From contig NZ_JAOZVW010000033.1 in assembly GCF_025869345.1 (NCBI RefSeq), positions 1-64,000 of the forward strand: a stretch of 64,000 nucleotides of DNA, read 5' to 3'. This stretch comes from Sphingopyxis sp. (GTDB lineage Bacteria > Pseudomonadota > Alphaproteobacteria > Sphingomonadales > Sphingomonadaceae). The notes beneath the pieces were generated by a model. That model did not search any database. It was not told where the DNA came from and saw only the letters and a program-made list of their open reading frames with translations. The stretch's first letter is position 1; the number at the start of each line of letters is the position of its first letter. Both the position numbers and the translations under genes were made by a program. Below, piece after piece: positions 42,208 through 51,274 of the stretch.

Positions 42208-42383
42208 GATCGAAACCGATCCATATCTTCGTCATTCCCGCGAACCCGAGACAAGCGGCGTTATAAATCGGCCGTGGCCGGGTCTGTAGGTGCCGTTGAC
42301 CAAATCAAGGATGTCCATGAGCGAACCGCGAAGCCCTTGCGTGAGGATGCAGCAGCCACCTCAACATAGAGGCCGGGGGGCCG

Positions 42384-43946
42384 TCAGTTCGCCCTTGGGC
42401 GGATGAGGTCAAGTCTCCGCGTCCACGGGTCGCCGCCAGATCGCGCGACGCCGTCCGACGCGAAATCCATGACCTCGCCGGGGTTAAAACGTGGCCAGTC
42501 CGTTAGGCGCGGGCCGTTCGGGTTGCCGCTTTTCACGAAATTGACCACATAGCCGTTGATCGTGCGCGCCATGGCGCGGTCGGTCGCGGTCGTCGCCGGG
42601 CCGTATTTGGTCGCGACGGTGTCCAGGAAGAAGGGAATGTCGCTCGCGTGCGCCGCGCCCTTCGACCCGGCCCGCGATTGTTCGGCGACATAGGAAAAGC
42701 GGTAGTGATAGGCGAGCGCCCCCGCCGCCGCGACGCGTCCGGCGACATAGCGCGCCGGCTCGATCATGAAGCGGTCGCCCCCGATCTTCAGCATCAGGTC
42801 GAGAAAAGGGGCATCGCCGGCGGGATCGTATAGCGCGCGTGCGCTGGCGGCTTCGGACCCGAAAATCGCGAACAGATCGTCCTTCGAAGCGGCGGGCACG
42901 AAGCCGATGTCGGCGCTGGTCGCGCCGATCATCACCGGCACAGGTGCCTGCGCGCCGCGATCGAACATCGCCTCGACGCTGCCGTTCAGCGTCACGCCGT
43001 CGTTGAACGGCCCCGACCAGGTCGGCGCGGGCGACGGCGGCGCGAACAGGCTGGCGAGGTTCAGCCCCGCGACGATGCGATCGGCGGGCAGGCCGCGCAG
43101 CGCCGCCAGCGCGGATGCGTCCGTCCCCTCGACCCCGACGCTCTTGGCGAAATTGAGCCCGATCGTCTCGGCCGAGGGCGCGCCGGGCAGGTCGCGCGCC
43201 AGTTCGCGCTGCTGGCTGGCGGTGCGCCCGCCGCCCGACAGCACGATCGCGCCGCGGAACAGGCCGCGCGTCGCGGGCGCACCGAGCATGTCGAGCACCG
43301 ACATACCGCCCGCCGATTCGCCCATGATCGTCACGCGGCCGGGATCGCCGCCGAACGCGGCGATATTGTCGTGGGTCCAGCGCAGCGCGGCCTGCTGATC
43401 CATCAGCCCCCAATTGCCGACCGGCCCCTCGCCCGCCGCGCTGAGCGCCGGATGGGCGAAGAAGCCGAAGCGGCCGAGCCGATAGTTGAAGCTGACGAAG
43501 ACGACCCCCGCGCGCGCGAAGGCGGCCCCGTCATAAACGTCAGGCGACGAGCCGCCGTTGACGAAACCGCCGCCGTAAATCCAGAACAGCACGGGCAATT
43601 TCTTGCCCTTTGCATCCGCCGGCGCCCAGACGTTGACGGTCAGGCAATCCTCCGACGGCGCGGTCCCCAGCGGCGCGGCGTCGCTGGGAAACGGCAATTG
43701 CATGCAGTCATGGCCGAAGCTGGTCGCATCGCGAATGCCCGCCCACGGCGCGACCGGCTGCGGCGCGCGCCAGCGCAGCGGGCCGACCGGCGGCGCCGCG
43801 AAGGGAATGCCGCGAAAGGTCGCGACCCCCGCTGCGGCCGTTCCGGCGACGCGGCCCCCCGTCACCTCGGCGACCGGACCCGCGACCGTCTGCGCGGCCG
43901 CGGGCACGGCGGCGGCGAACAATGCAGCGGCGACGAATATCCTCAT
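42384..43946 (-). CDS. Exported type-B carboxylesterase
   Basis: A 520-residue alpha/beta-hydrolase with signal peptide (MRIFVAAALFAAAVPAAAQ). The nucleophile is Ser211 in GESAGGMSV; EDCLTVNVWAP and FWIYGGGFVNGG (oxyanion hole) are diagnostic, and the catalytic His is probably in AAHASDIPFF. It hydrolyses ester bonds, perhaps removing acyl groups from a glycoside. It follows the TonB receptor by 37 bases on the same strand and is probably in its operon. GGGGAGAAG before MRIF supports this start over an upstream TTG. Confidence 0.9.
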   Translation of the reverse strand: MRIFVAAALFAAAVPAAAQTVAGPVAEVTGGRVAGTAAAGVATFRGIPFAAPPVGPLRWRAPQPVAPWAGIRDATSFGHDCMQLPFPSDAAPLGTAPSEDCLTVNVWAPADAKGKKLPVLFWIYGGGFVNGGSSPDVYDGAAFARAGVVFVSFNYRLGRFGFFAHPALSAAGEGPVGNWGLMDQQAALRWTHDNIAAFGGDPGRVTIMGESAGGMSVLDMLGAPATRGLFRGAIVLSGGGRTASQQRELARDLPGAPSAETIGLNFAKSVGVEGTDASALAALRGLPADRIVAGLNLASLFAPPSPAPTWSGPFNDGVTLNGSVEAMFDRGAQAPVPVMIGATSADIGFVPAASKDDLFAIFGSEAASARALYDPAGDAPFLDLMLKIGGDRFMIEPARYVAGRVAAAGALAYHYRFSYVAEQSRAGSKGAAHASDIPFFLDTVATKYGPATTATDRAMARTINGYVVNFVKSGNPNGPRLTDWPRFNPGEVMDFASDGVARSGGDPWTRRLDLIRPRAN

Positions 43947-43983
43947 GCTTCTTCTCCCCAACTGCGCTGTCTGCCTGTTCGCC

Positions 43984-46197
43984 TTAGAACTTCACCCCTG
44001 CGCGGACGCCATAGGTACGCGGGTCGGCAAGATAGGCGGAACTGCTATATTGCGCCGACGCCCCCTGCAGGGTGATCACATTCTCCAGATTCTTGACGAA
44101 CCCCTGCACGAAGAAACGATCGTCGGGTGCCCGATAGGTCAGCGTCAGATCGGTCTTGTGATAGCTGGGGTTGCGGAACACCACCGGAACCGCGACGTCG
44201 GACAGCAGATAGGAGTCGCTGACGCGAACGCGCGCACCGAACTCGACACGGCTGCCGCCGCCGAGTTCCTGCGTGAAGGTATAGCCCGCCGACGCCGTGA
44301 TGGTCGGCGAACGATCGAGGCGGACGCCCGCGTAATCGATCGCCGGAACCGGGCGGAACGACGTATAGCGCGCCTTCAGCCAGTTGACCGAGACGTCGAA
44401 ACGATGCGCCGGATGCGGTGACAGCACGGCCTCCAGCTCGACGCCGTCGACCTTCGCCGCGCCGGCGTTGGTCGTCACCTGGCAGGGACCGCCGCAGATG
44501 GTCGACGAATAGCTGAGCTGCATTCCCTTATAGTCGTAATGGAACAGCGAACCGTTCAGCCGCAGCGCGCCGTCGGCGAAGCGCCCCTTGATGCCCGCCT
44601 CATACGCGGTGATCGTTTCGGGATCGTAATAGAGCGCCTCGGCGGGCAGCGAACAGCCGGTCCCGGTTCCGATCTCGCACCCGTCGTTGAAACCGCCCGC
44701 CTTGTAGCCCGTCGAAACCGACGCATAGAGCAATGTGTTGCCGAGGTCATAGTCGAGCCCCGCGCGCCACGTCACCTTGCTGAAGGTCCGGCGCGCATTG
44801 TTCTGTTGCAGCGGAAGGATGCCGATCGGAGCGGGATATTCGAGGATCGTCTGGCCGACACGCGACTTGAGATCGTGCGAATAGCGGATGCCGCCGGTGA
44901 ATTTCAGGTCGGGCACCAGTTCATAGGTGAACTGGCCGAACACCCCCTTCGATTCCGAAATCGTCGGGTCCTGCGGAAAACCGTAGCGGATCACACCAGC
45001 CGGCGTTCCCGCCGGAAAGATCGCCATGGGCGGATCGATGAGATAGGCGCCGATGCCCGACTTTTCCTTGAAGTAATAGCCGCCGACCTGGCCCGTGAAG
45101 GCCCCGCCGTTGTCATAAGCGAAGCGCAGTTCCTGCGAATTCTGCCAATAATGGCCATCGAAAATGCCGCGCACGGCCTTCGGAAGGAAGGGCGACAGGT
45201 CCTGCGGCCCCTGCTCGTGCCGCGTCATTTCGCGATAGCTGCCAAGGTAAGTCATGGTGACCGGGCCGAACCCCCAGGTCAGTTCGCCCATGATGCCCCA
45301 TGTGTCGTTGTCGAGGAAGGATTCGACACCGTCGTTATAATCGCGCGTCCGCTGAAGCGTCGAACCGATGTCCTTGTAGACTGGGCTGGTCGTGCCCGCC
45401 GCGAAGGGCCGATTGAAGAAATTGGTCAGCCGTACGGTGTTCGCCGGATGCCCCTCGATCTTGCTATAATCGCCGCGCAGCAGCAACGTCACGTCGGGTC
45501 CGAAATCGATCAGGGCCGACAGGCGGCCCGACAGGTTCTTCTTGCCGGGATTGAGCTTGAAGGGCGATATCGGGGCCGGGTTGATATAGGAATCGCGGCG
45601 GTCGTAATTGACCGCGCCGCGCAGCGCGAAGCCGGGCGCGACCGGCACGTTGAGCATCGCGGTCGCCTGAACGGTACCGAAATTGCCGTAGGTCGCGTCG
45701 GCCGAGGCCGCGAAATGGTCGACGGGGCGCGCCGAGATGACATGAACCACGCCCGCGGTCGAGTTGCGGCCGAACAGCGTCCCTTGCGGGCCGCGCAGCA
45801 CTTCGACGCGCTCGAGATCGAAGAAGCTGACCTCCTGCGCCTGCGGGCGTGCGATATAGATGCCGTCGAGAAGGAATGCCGCCGACGGATCGCCCTTTTC
45901 GGTGCCGTCGCGGCTGGTGACGCCGCGGATCGTGATCTGAAGCCCGTTGCCGCGGTCGATCGACAGGTTGGGGACGAGGTCGGCAAGCTGGGTCGGGTTG
46001 CTGACGCCCGCGTCGCGCAGGCCTTCGCCGCCGATGGCGGTCAGTGCGATCGGCGTCTTGGATGCCAGCGACTGGGTGCGCGTCGCGGTGACGACGATGT
46101 CGCCTTCCTGCGGCTTGATATCGGTATCCTGTGCGAAGGCGGGGGTGGCAAGCAGCGCCGCCGAGACGAAAAGCTGAATCCGAAAGCGATTGGTCAT
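43984..46197 (-). CDS. TonB-dependent outer-membrane receptor
   Basis: A 737-residue receptor with signal peptide (RIQLFVSAALLATPAFA). The TonB box region is GDIVVTATRTQ, followed by the plug domain with DGIYIARPQ and VEVLRGPQGTLFGRNSTAG, then the beta-barrel ending in GVRAGVKF. It imports a substrate across the outer membrane using TonB energy. Two LacI-type operators lie upstream, and its neighbours are sugar enzymes, so the substrate is probably a glycoside or glycan fragment, not a siderophore. Confidence 0.95.
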   Translation of the reverse strand: MTNRFRIQLFVSAALLATPAFAQDTDIKPQEGDIVVTATRTQSLASKTPIALTAIGGEGLRDAGVSNPTQLADLVPNLSIDRGNGLQITIRGVTSRDGTEKGDPSAAFLLDGIYIARPQAQEVSFFDLERVEVLRGPQGTLFGRNSTAGVVHVISARPVDHFAASADATYGNFGTVQATAMLNVPVAPGFALRGAVNYDRRDSYINPAPISPFKLNPGKKNLSGRLSALIDFGPDVTLLLRGDYSKIEGHPANTVRLTNFFNRPFAAGTTSPVYKDIGSTLQRTRDYNDGVESFLDNDTWGIMGELTWGFGPVTMTYLGSYREMTRHEQGPQDLSPFLPKAVRGIFDGHYWQNSQELRFAYDNGGAFTGQVGGYYFKEKSGIGAYLIDPPMAIFPAGTPAGVIRYGFPQDPTISESKGVFGQFTYELVPDLKFTGGIRYSHDLKSRVGQTILEYPAPIGILPLQQNNARRTFSKVTWRAGLDYDLGNTLLYASVSTGYKAGGFNDGCEIGTGTGCSLPAEALYYDPETITAYEAGIKGRFADGALRLNGSLFHYDYKGMQLSYSSTICGGPCQVTTNAGAAKVDGVELEAVLSPHPAHRFDVSVNWLKARYTSFRPVPAIDYAGVRLDRSPTITASAGYTFTQELGGGSRVEFGARVRVSDSYLLSDVAVPVVFRNPSYHKTDLTLTYRAPDDRFFVQGFVKNLENVITLQGASAQYSSSAYLADPRTYGVRAGVKF

Positions 46198-46218
46198 TGT
46201 CCTCTCCCTGTTATATTT

Positions 46219-46232
46219 TGAACTCGATTACA
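46219..46232. promoter_or_regulatory. LacI-type operator, weak copy, before the TonB receptor
   Basis: TGAACTCGATTACA keeps the right half-site CGATTACA and 4 of 6 bases of the left half of the consensus TGTAATCGATTACA. It begins 22 bases upstream of the receptor start. Confidence 0.5.
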
Positions 46233-46275
46233 TCAGAGTTTTTCAATCTTATTATTCGCCAATATCGTGGAGTCA

Positions 46276-46289
46276 AGTAATCGATTACA
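46276..46289. promoter_or_regulatory. LacI-type operator before the TonB receptor
   Basis: AGTAATCGATTACA matches 13 of 14 bases of the palindrome TGTAATCGATTACA, 79 bases upstream of the receptor start. A central CG is typical of LacI-family sites. Confidence 0.75.
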
Positions 46290-46352
46290 TTTTGCATCGA
46301 CATATGGCCTCTCGATGGGGAATGCGGCTGGCCTCATCGGGCCGGAACCGGC

Positions 46353-47375
46353 TCAGCTCCTCTCCTTCCCGCCGGCGAAATTGTCGAACGCCCGATCGGT
46401 GACGCGAATGATATGATCGGCGATGAAACGGGCCCCTTCGCGTGCGCCATCCTCGGGATGCTTCAGGCAGCATTCCCACTCGAGCACCGCCCAGCCGGGG
46501 AAATCATATTGGGCCATCTTCGAGAAGATGGTGGGGAAATCGATCTGGCCGTCGCCGAGCGAGCGGAAGCGGCCCGGGCGGTCGATCCAGTCCTGATAGC
46601 CGCCATAGACGCCCGAGCGGCCGTTCGGGCGGAACTCGGCATCCTTCGCATGGAAGGCCTTGATGCGGTCGTGGTAGAGATCGATGAACGCCAGATAGTC
46701 GAGTTGTTGCAACAGCAGGTGGCTGGGATCGTAGAGGATGTTGGCGCGCCTATGCCCGTCGACCGCGTCCAGAAAGCGTTCGAAGGTCGCGCCGTCGTGC
46801 AGATCCTCACCCGGATGAATCTCATAGGCGACGTCGACCCCGACGTCGTCGAAGGCGTCGAGGATCGGGCGCCAGCGGCGCGCAAGTTCGGCGAACGCCT
46901 CCTCGATCATTCCGGCCGGGCGCTGCGGCCAGGGATAGAAATTCGCCCAGGCGAGCGCGCCCGAAAAGGTGACGTGCGTATCGAGGCCAAGGTTGCGGCT
47001 CGCCTTTGCCGCGAGGTGCAACTGTTCGGTCGCCCATTGCTGCCGCGCCTCGGGCCTGCCGTGCAGATGCGCGGGCGCGAAGGCATCGAACAGCCGGTCC
47101 TGCGCGGGATCGACGGCGATCAACTGACCCTGCAAATGAGTCGAAAGTTCGGTGATGCACAGGCCGTGCGCCGCCACCGTGCCGAGCAGTTCGTCGCAAT
47201 AGGCGGCACTTTCAGCCGCCAGCACGAGATCGACCAGCCGCCCGCCGGTCGGAAGCTGGAGCCCCTTGTAGCCGAGCCCGGCCGCCCAGCGCGCCATGCC
47301 GTCGAGGCTGTCGAACGGCGGCGCATCGCCTTCGAACTGCGCGAGGAAGATGGCCGGACCTTTGATCGTTCGCAT
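46353..47375 (-). CDS. Sugar phosphate isomerase/epimerase-like TIM-barrel protein
   Basis: A 340-residue AP-endonuclease-2 type TIM barrel without a signal peptide. The expected metal ligands are the Glu of VAYEIHPGE, the Asp of ILYDPSH, the His of KAFHAKD and the Glu of VLEWE. Such proteins isomerise, epimerise or cleave sugars and 3-keto sugars. The start MRTIKGP follows AAAGG. It lies 24 bases after the Gfo/Idh/MocA gene, in the MFS-led operon. Confidence 0.9.
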   Translation of the reverse strand: MRTIKGPAIFLAQFEGDAPPFDSLDGMARWAAGLGYKGLQLPTGGRLVDLVLAAESAAYCDELLGTVAAHGLCITELSTHLQGQLIAVDPAQDRLFDAFAPAHLHGRPEARQQWATEQLHLAAKASRNLGLDTHVTFSGALAWANFYPWPQRPAGMIEEAFAELARRWRPILDAFDDVGVDVAYEIHPGEDLHDGATFERFLDAVDGHRRANILYDPSHLLLQQLDYLAFIDLYHDRIKAFHAKDAEFRPNGRSGVYGGYQDWIDRPGRFRSLGDGQIDFPTIFSKMAQYDFPGWAVLEWECCLKHPEDGAREGARFIADHIIRVTDRAFDNFAGGKERS

Positions 47376-47398
47376 GAAAAACCTTTCGCGGGGAGAAA

Positions 47399-48592
47399 TC
47401 AGGGGTGTGGGCCGGCATCTTCGACGGGTTCCCACGCGGCGCCCTGGGCCCAGGAGCGCAGCGCGGCGTCGACGAACAGCAATCCGCGCACGCCCTCCTC
47501 GATCCCGCAGAGCGGCGTTTGCGCGACGGGGGTCGCCGCGCGGATCGCGTGAGCGAAATCACGATAGATGGTCGCAAATGCCTCGATAAACCCTTCGGGA
47601 TGCCCGGCCGGGAGACGCGTCGCCGCGGTTGCCGCCGGCCCCAGATAGGGCGAACCGGCACTCAGCACCTCGTCGGGGCGGTCGGGCCAGCATAGACGAA
47701 GGTGCTGGCTGTCGGCGTGCGACCAGGACAGACCGCCGCGCTCGCCCCAGATCGAGAGCCGCAAATCGTTGCGCGCGCCCGCCGCAACCTGCGTCGCCGC
47801 CACCAGTCCGCGCGCGCCGTCGGCAAAGCGCAGCAGCAAGGTCGCATCATCGTCGCGGAGGCGACCCGGCACGACCGACGCGAGATCGGCGAGCAGATGC
47901 TCGATCCGGTCGCCCGCCACATATTCAGCGAGGTTCAGCGCGTGGACGCCGATGTCCGAAATGCAGCCGCCGGCGCCGGTCTGTGCGGGATCGGTGCGCC
48001 AGCCGGCCTGCCTGTTGCCGCCCTGCTCGACCGGATCGGCGAGCCAGCCCTGCGGATATTCGACATGGACGCGGCGGATGCGGCCGAAATCGCCCCGCGC
48101 CACCCGCTCGCGCGCCTCGCGGATCAGCGGGTAGCCGGTGTAGGTATAGGTGACGGCATATAGCGCGTCCGACGCCGCGACATGGCGTCGCAACTCCAGC
48201 GCCTCGGCCAGCGTCGCGGTCGCGGGCTTGTCGCTGATGACGTGAACCCCGGCGGCCAGCGCTGCGGCGGCGATCGGCAGATGGGTGTCGTTCGGGGTCG
48301 CGATCGCGACGAAATCGATGCCGTCGGGCCGTGCGCGCTCCGCCGCGAGCATCGTCGCGACGTCGGGATAGGCGCGGTCGGGGTCGATGCCATAGCCAAC
48401 CGCCGCCGCCCGCGAACGCTCATGGTCGCGGCTGAACACGCCCGCGCGCAGGCGGGCGAGCCCGTCGAGCTCCGCCGCCATCCGGTGCACCGGCCCGATG
48501 AACGAACCGGGGCCGCCGCCAACCATCGCCATGGCAAGGGGCGCCCTCGAAAGGGGAGGCATAACGGAGGGAGGGGTATCCGAACCCGTCAT
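47399..48592 (-). CDS. Gfo/Idh/MocA-family oxidoreductase
   Basis: A 397-residue NAD(P)-dependent sugar oxidoreductase. The Rossmann motif is AMVGGGPGSFIGPVHR (about 22-37). The usual EKP catalytic motif reads DKP in VISDKPATATLAEA, and the C-terminal domain carries GGCISDIGVHALNL, with the conserved Asp and His. It probably oxidises or reduces a sugar or keto-sugar in the cytoplasm. Its start overlaps the MFS stop (ATGA). Confidence 0.92.
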   Translation of the reverse strand: MTGSDTPPSVMPPLSRAPLAMAMVGGGPGSFIGPVHRMAAELDGLARLRAGVFSRDHERSRAAAVGYGIDPDRAYPDVATMLAAERARPDGIDFVAIATPNDTHLPIAAAALAAGVHVISDKPATATLAEALELRRHVAASDALYAVTYTYTGYPLIREARERVARGDFGRIRRVHVEYPQGWLADPVEQGGNRQAGWRTDPAQTGAGGCISDIGVHALNLAEYVAGDRIEHLLADLASVVPGRLRDDDATLLLRFADGARGLVAATQVAAGARNDLRLSIWGERGGLSWSHADSQHLRLCWPDRPDEVLSAGSPYLGPAATAATRLPAGHPEGFIEAFATIYRDFAHAIRAATPVAQTPLCGIEEGVRGLLFVDAALRSWAQGAAWEPVEDAGPHP

Positions 48593-50106
48593 GCCTCCCC
48601 CCGCGTCGCCGCCAGCGTCACCGGCGCATAGCCGCCACGCGAGCGGAAGAAGAGGATCAGCGCGAGATAGATGAGGAGCATCAGCACCGGCAGCAGGGCG
48701 ACCTCGCGCAGCGCGCCCTTCTTGCCTTCGACGACGACCGTCTCGATCGCCTGCTTCTCGGCCGCGGGCGCCTCCGCGACCGCTGCGGCGTCGAGCGCGC
48801 GATAGGAGCCGAACACGCCCTGCTTGCCGTCCGCCAGATAGATGTCGGCGAGCCGCGTCTCGTGCGCTCGGTCATAGGCGGCGAGCCCGGCGGCGGTCGA
48901 GCGGTCCTGAATCGTGCCGAGCAGGCTGGCCCCGACGATGCCCGCGGCCAGCATCCCCGCGCCCGCCATCACGTTCACCGTCACCGCGCCGCCGCGCGGG
49001 AAGCGTTCCGATGCGACCGCCAGGCTGGTGCCCCAGAAGAAGCTCTTGCCGATGCCATAGAGGGTCGCGGCCAGCAGCAGGGCCGCGCCGTTGGCGCCCG
49101 CCATCCAGAACAGGCCGATCGCGGCGAGCGCCGACGCGGCGGCGAGCGTGCCGAGCGGAGTCGCGACCCGCACGATCGCCCCCGCGAACAACCGGATGAC
49201 GAAGACGATCGCGGCGGTATAGACGAGCACCCACCCGGCCTCGATCCCCCAGCGCGCCATCTCGGGCTCCATCAGCGAGACGATCCAGCTATCGGTGCTG
49301 AGCTCGGTGATCGCGAGCGGGATCATCACGAGGACGAGGATGATGTAGAGCGGATGCCCCGCCGAGCGGGCATAGACGCCATAGACGGCGGTCAGCGCCG
49401 CGATGGCGGAGACGATCGCCCAGCCCGGCAGACCGGCGACGCGGCCGATCTCCATGCACATCAGCGACAGGATCACCAGAGCGCTGAGGAAGCCCGCTTC
49501 CTTGAGCATCTCGCGATAGGAGACGCCCGCCGCCACGCGCTCGCTGACCGGAAAGCGCTGACCGATCAGCGCGATCGCATAAATGAGGACGGGAACCGCC
49601 ATGATCGCGGTCTTGACGCGCCAGTCGACCGCCCCGCCGAGCGCGATCGCGAACAGGCCGCCCAGCATCAGCCCGAGCGGCCAGGCCGCGTGCAGCCGGT
49701 TGAGCCAGCGCGGCTTGTCCTCGTGATAGAGGGTCGCGATCAGCGGATTGGCGGCCGCCTCGACCGCGCCGTTGCCCAGCGCCATGATGAAGGTGCCGAT
49801 ATAGAGCGGCCAATAGCCGCTCGCGGTCACCAATATGCCGAGGCCCACGATATGGCAGGCGGCGGCAAAGCCGAAGGTGCGGCGAAAGCCGATGCGGTCG
49901 ATCACAAGGCTGAGCAGGACGATGGTGATCGCGAAGGGCCACAGGCCGACGCCGAGCAATTCGCCCTTCTCGGTCTCCGAAAGCCCGAAGGCGACGCCCC
50001 ATTCGTCGACGACCATCGCACGCAGCACGAAGCAGAAGGAGGTCGCGGTGATCGCGGCAAAGGAAATGCCGAAAAGCCGACGCCGCGAATCGCTGGACCC
50101 GTTCAT
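48589..50106 (-). CDS. MFS transporter, probable sugar or glycoside permease
   Basis: A 505-residue major facilitator with 12 helices. Motif A-like DRIGFRRTFGF lies after helix 2. A long hydrophilic insert (about residues 405-465, RAHETRLADIYLADGK onward) precedes the last helix, unusual for MFS permeases. It should move the sugar from periplasm to cytoplasm. GAGGGAGAGG lies just before the ATG, and a LacI-type operator lies 18 bases upstream. Confidence 0.9.
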   Translation of the reverse strand: MNGSSDSRRRLFGISFAAITATSFCFVLRAMVVDEWGVAFGLSETEKGELLGVGLWPFAITIVLLSLVIDRIGFRRTFGFAAACHIVGLGILVTASGYWPLYIGTFIMALGNGAVEAAANPLIATLYHEDKPRWLNRLHAAWPLGLMLGGLFAIALGGAVDWRVKTAIMAVPVLIYAIALIGQRFPVSERVAAGVSYREMLKEAGFLSALVILSLMCMEIGRVAGLPGWAIVSAIAALTAVYGVYARSAGHPLYIILVLVMIPLAITELSTDSWIVSLMEPEMARWGIEAGWVLVYTAAIVFVIRLFAGAIVRVATPLGTLAAASALAAIGLFWMAGANGAALLLAATLYGIGKSFFWGTSLAVASERFPRGGAVTVNVMAGAGMLAAGIVGASLLGTIQDRSTAAGLAAYDRAHETRLADIYLADGKQGVFGSYRALDAAAVAEAPAAEKQAIETVVVEGKKGALREVALLPVLMLLIYLALILFFRSRGGYAPVTLAATRGEA

Positions 50107-50123
50107 ACCCCTCTCCCTCGTTA

Positions 50124-50137
50124 TGTAATGGATTACA
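50124..50137. promoter_or_regulatory. LacI-type operator between the MFS and lacI-type genes
   Basis: TGTAATGGATTACA, with arms TGTAAT and ATTACA fully inverted, 18 bases upstream of the MFS start and 80 bases upstream of the regulator's chosen start. It would serve both divergent genes. Confidence 0.8.
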
Positions 50138-50216
50138 TTATGCACAGCGGCGTTGTATCGCAAGGCCAATAATATTAATGCCCACAAGGCTTTTCACGAA
50201 GAGAGACATTTTTCCG

Positions 50217-51221
50217 ATGACGACGATTGCAGATGTCGCGCGCGCCGCCGGGGTTTCCACCGCCACCGTGTCGCGCGCGCTGAGCAATCCCGACGCGGTC
50301 AGCGAACCCCGGCGCAGCCTGGTCCTGCAAGCCGCCAAGGCACTGGGATATGCCCCCAATTATGCGGCGAAGAGCCTGCGGACGACCCGGTCGCAGCGCA
50401 TCATCCTGACCGTTCCCGACATTTCGAATCCCTTTTTCTCCGCCGTCATCCGCGGCGCCGAGGAAGCGGCGCTCGCGGCGCGCTATTCGCTGCTGATCGG
50501 CGACACCCACCATGACGCCGAGCGCGAGGAATATTATGCGTCGATGCTATCGCGGCGCGAAGCCGACGGCATGATCTTCCTCGGCCATCGCCTGGCGCCG
50601 ACCGCGGTCGCGCTGGTCGCGAAAGAGGGCGCCGAAGCGCCGATCGTCAACGGCTGCGAATTCGAGCCGGGGCTGAACGTATCGAGCGTCCACATCGCCA
50701 ATGCCGTCGCGGCGGCCGAAGCGGTGCAGCACCTTTACGACCTGGGGCATCGCCGCATCGGCGTGATTACCGGCCCGCTGCTGAGCCCGATCAGCCGCGA
50801 TCGCCTGAGCGGCGTCCAGGGCGCCGCCGCCGGACGGCGATTGTGGAACGAGGTGCTGGTGCGGACCGGCGACTTTTCGGTCGATTCGGGCGAACAGCTC
50901 GCGCACGAATTGCTGAGCGAGGACAATCCGCCGACCGCCCTCTTCTGCTTCAGCGACGAAATGGCGATCGGCGCGATCGCGGCGCTGCGCGACCGCGGGC
51001 TCGATTGCCCGCGCGACGTGTCGGTGGTCGGCTTCGACGACATCCGCTATGCCCGCGCCTTCCACCCAGCGCTGACCACGGTCAGCCAGCCCAAGGAAGC
51101 GATCGGGCGCAAGGCGGTCGAGATGCTGCTCGATATTCTCGAGAAGAGGGCGCAGGGGCTGTCGTCGATCACCCTGCCCCACCAGCTCGTCGTCCGCGCC
51201 AGCACCGCCCCGCCGCCTTAG
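50217..51221 (+). CDS. LacI-family transcriptional repressor
   Basis: A 334-residue regulator. The N-terminal helix-turn-helix is MTTIADVARAAGVSTATVSR, with hinge NYAAKSLRTTRS. The ligand-binding domain follows (about 60-334), with NPFFSAVIRGAEEAA and FSDEMAIGAIAALRDRGL. The start at 50217 fits the family; an in-frame ATG at 50178 would add 13 residues. Operator copies around the island mark it as the local repressor; the inducer is unknown. Confidence 0.93.
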   Translation: MTTIADVARAAGVSTATVSRALSNPDAVSEPRRSLVLQAAKALGYAPNYAAKSLRTTRSQRIILTVPDISNPFFSAVIRGAEEAALAARYSLLIGDTHHDAEREEYYASMLSRREADGMIFLGHRLAPTAVALVAKEGAEAPIVNGCEFEPGLNVSSVHIANAVAAAEAVQHLYDLGHRRIGVITGPLLSPISRDRLSGVQGAAAGRRLWNEVLVRTGDFSVDSGEQLAHELLSEDNPPTALFCFSDEMAIGAIAALRDRGLDCPRDVSVVGFDDIRYARAFHPALTTVSQPKEAIGRKAVEMLLDILEKRAQGLSSITLPHQLVVRASTAPPP

Positions 51222-51233
51222 GTCATTCGGCCT

Positions 51234-51270
51234 CGTCATTGCGAGCGGAGCGAAGCAATCCAGAGCGGTT
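51234..51270. repeat. Half copy of the CGTCATTGCGAG repeat
   Basis: CGTCATTGCGAGCGGAGCGA followed by AGCAATCCAGAGCGGTTTAA matches the left halves of the copies at 364-457 and 20925-20999. Just one arm is present, between the converging lacI-type and GMC genes. Confidence 0.75.
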
Positions 51271-51274
51271 TAAC

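Noticed and set aside
42232-42352. A short minus-strand frame starting MDILDLVNGTYRPGHG
   Set aside because: It is about 28 codons, has no convincing ribosome site and ends in a stray half repeat; there is too little evidence to call a gene.
46198-46352. Fur or siderophore control of the TonB receptor
   Set aside because: No TGCnAATnATTnGCA-like box is present; the promoter instead has two LacI-type operators and the neighbours are sugar enzymes.
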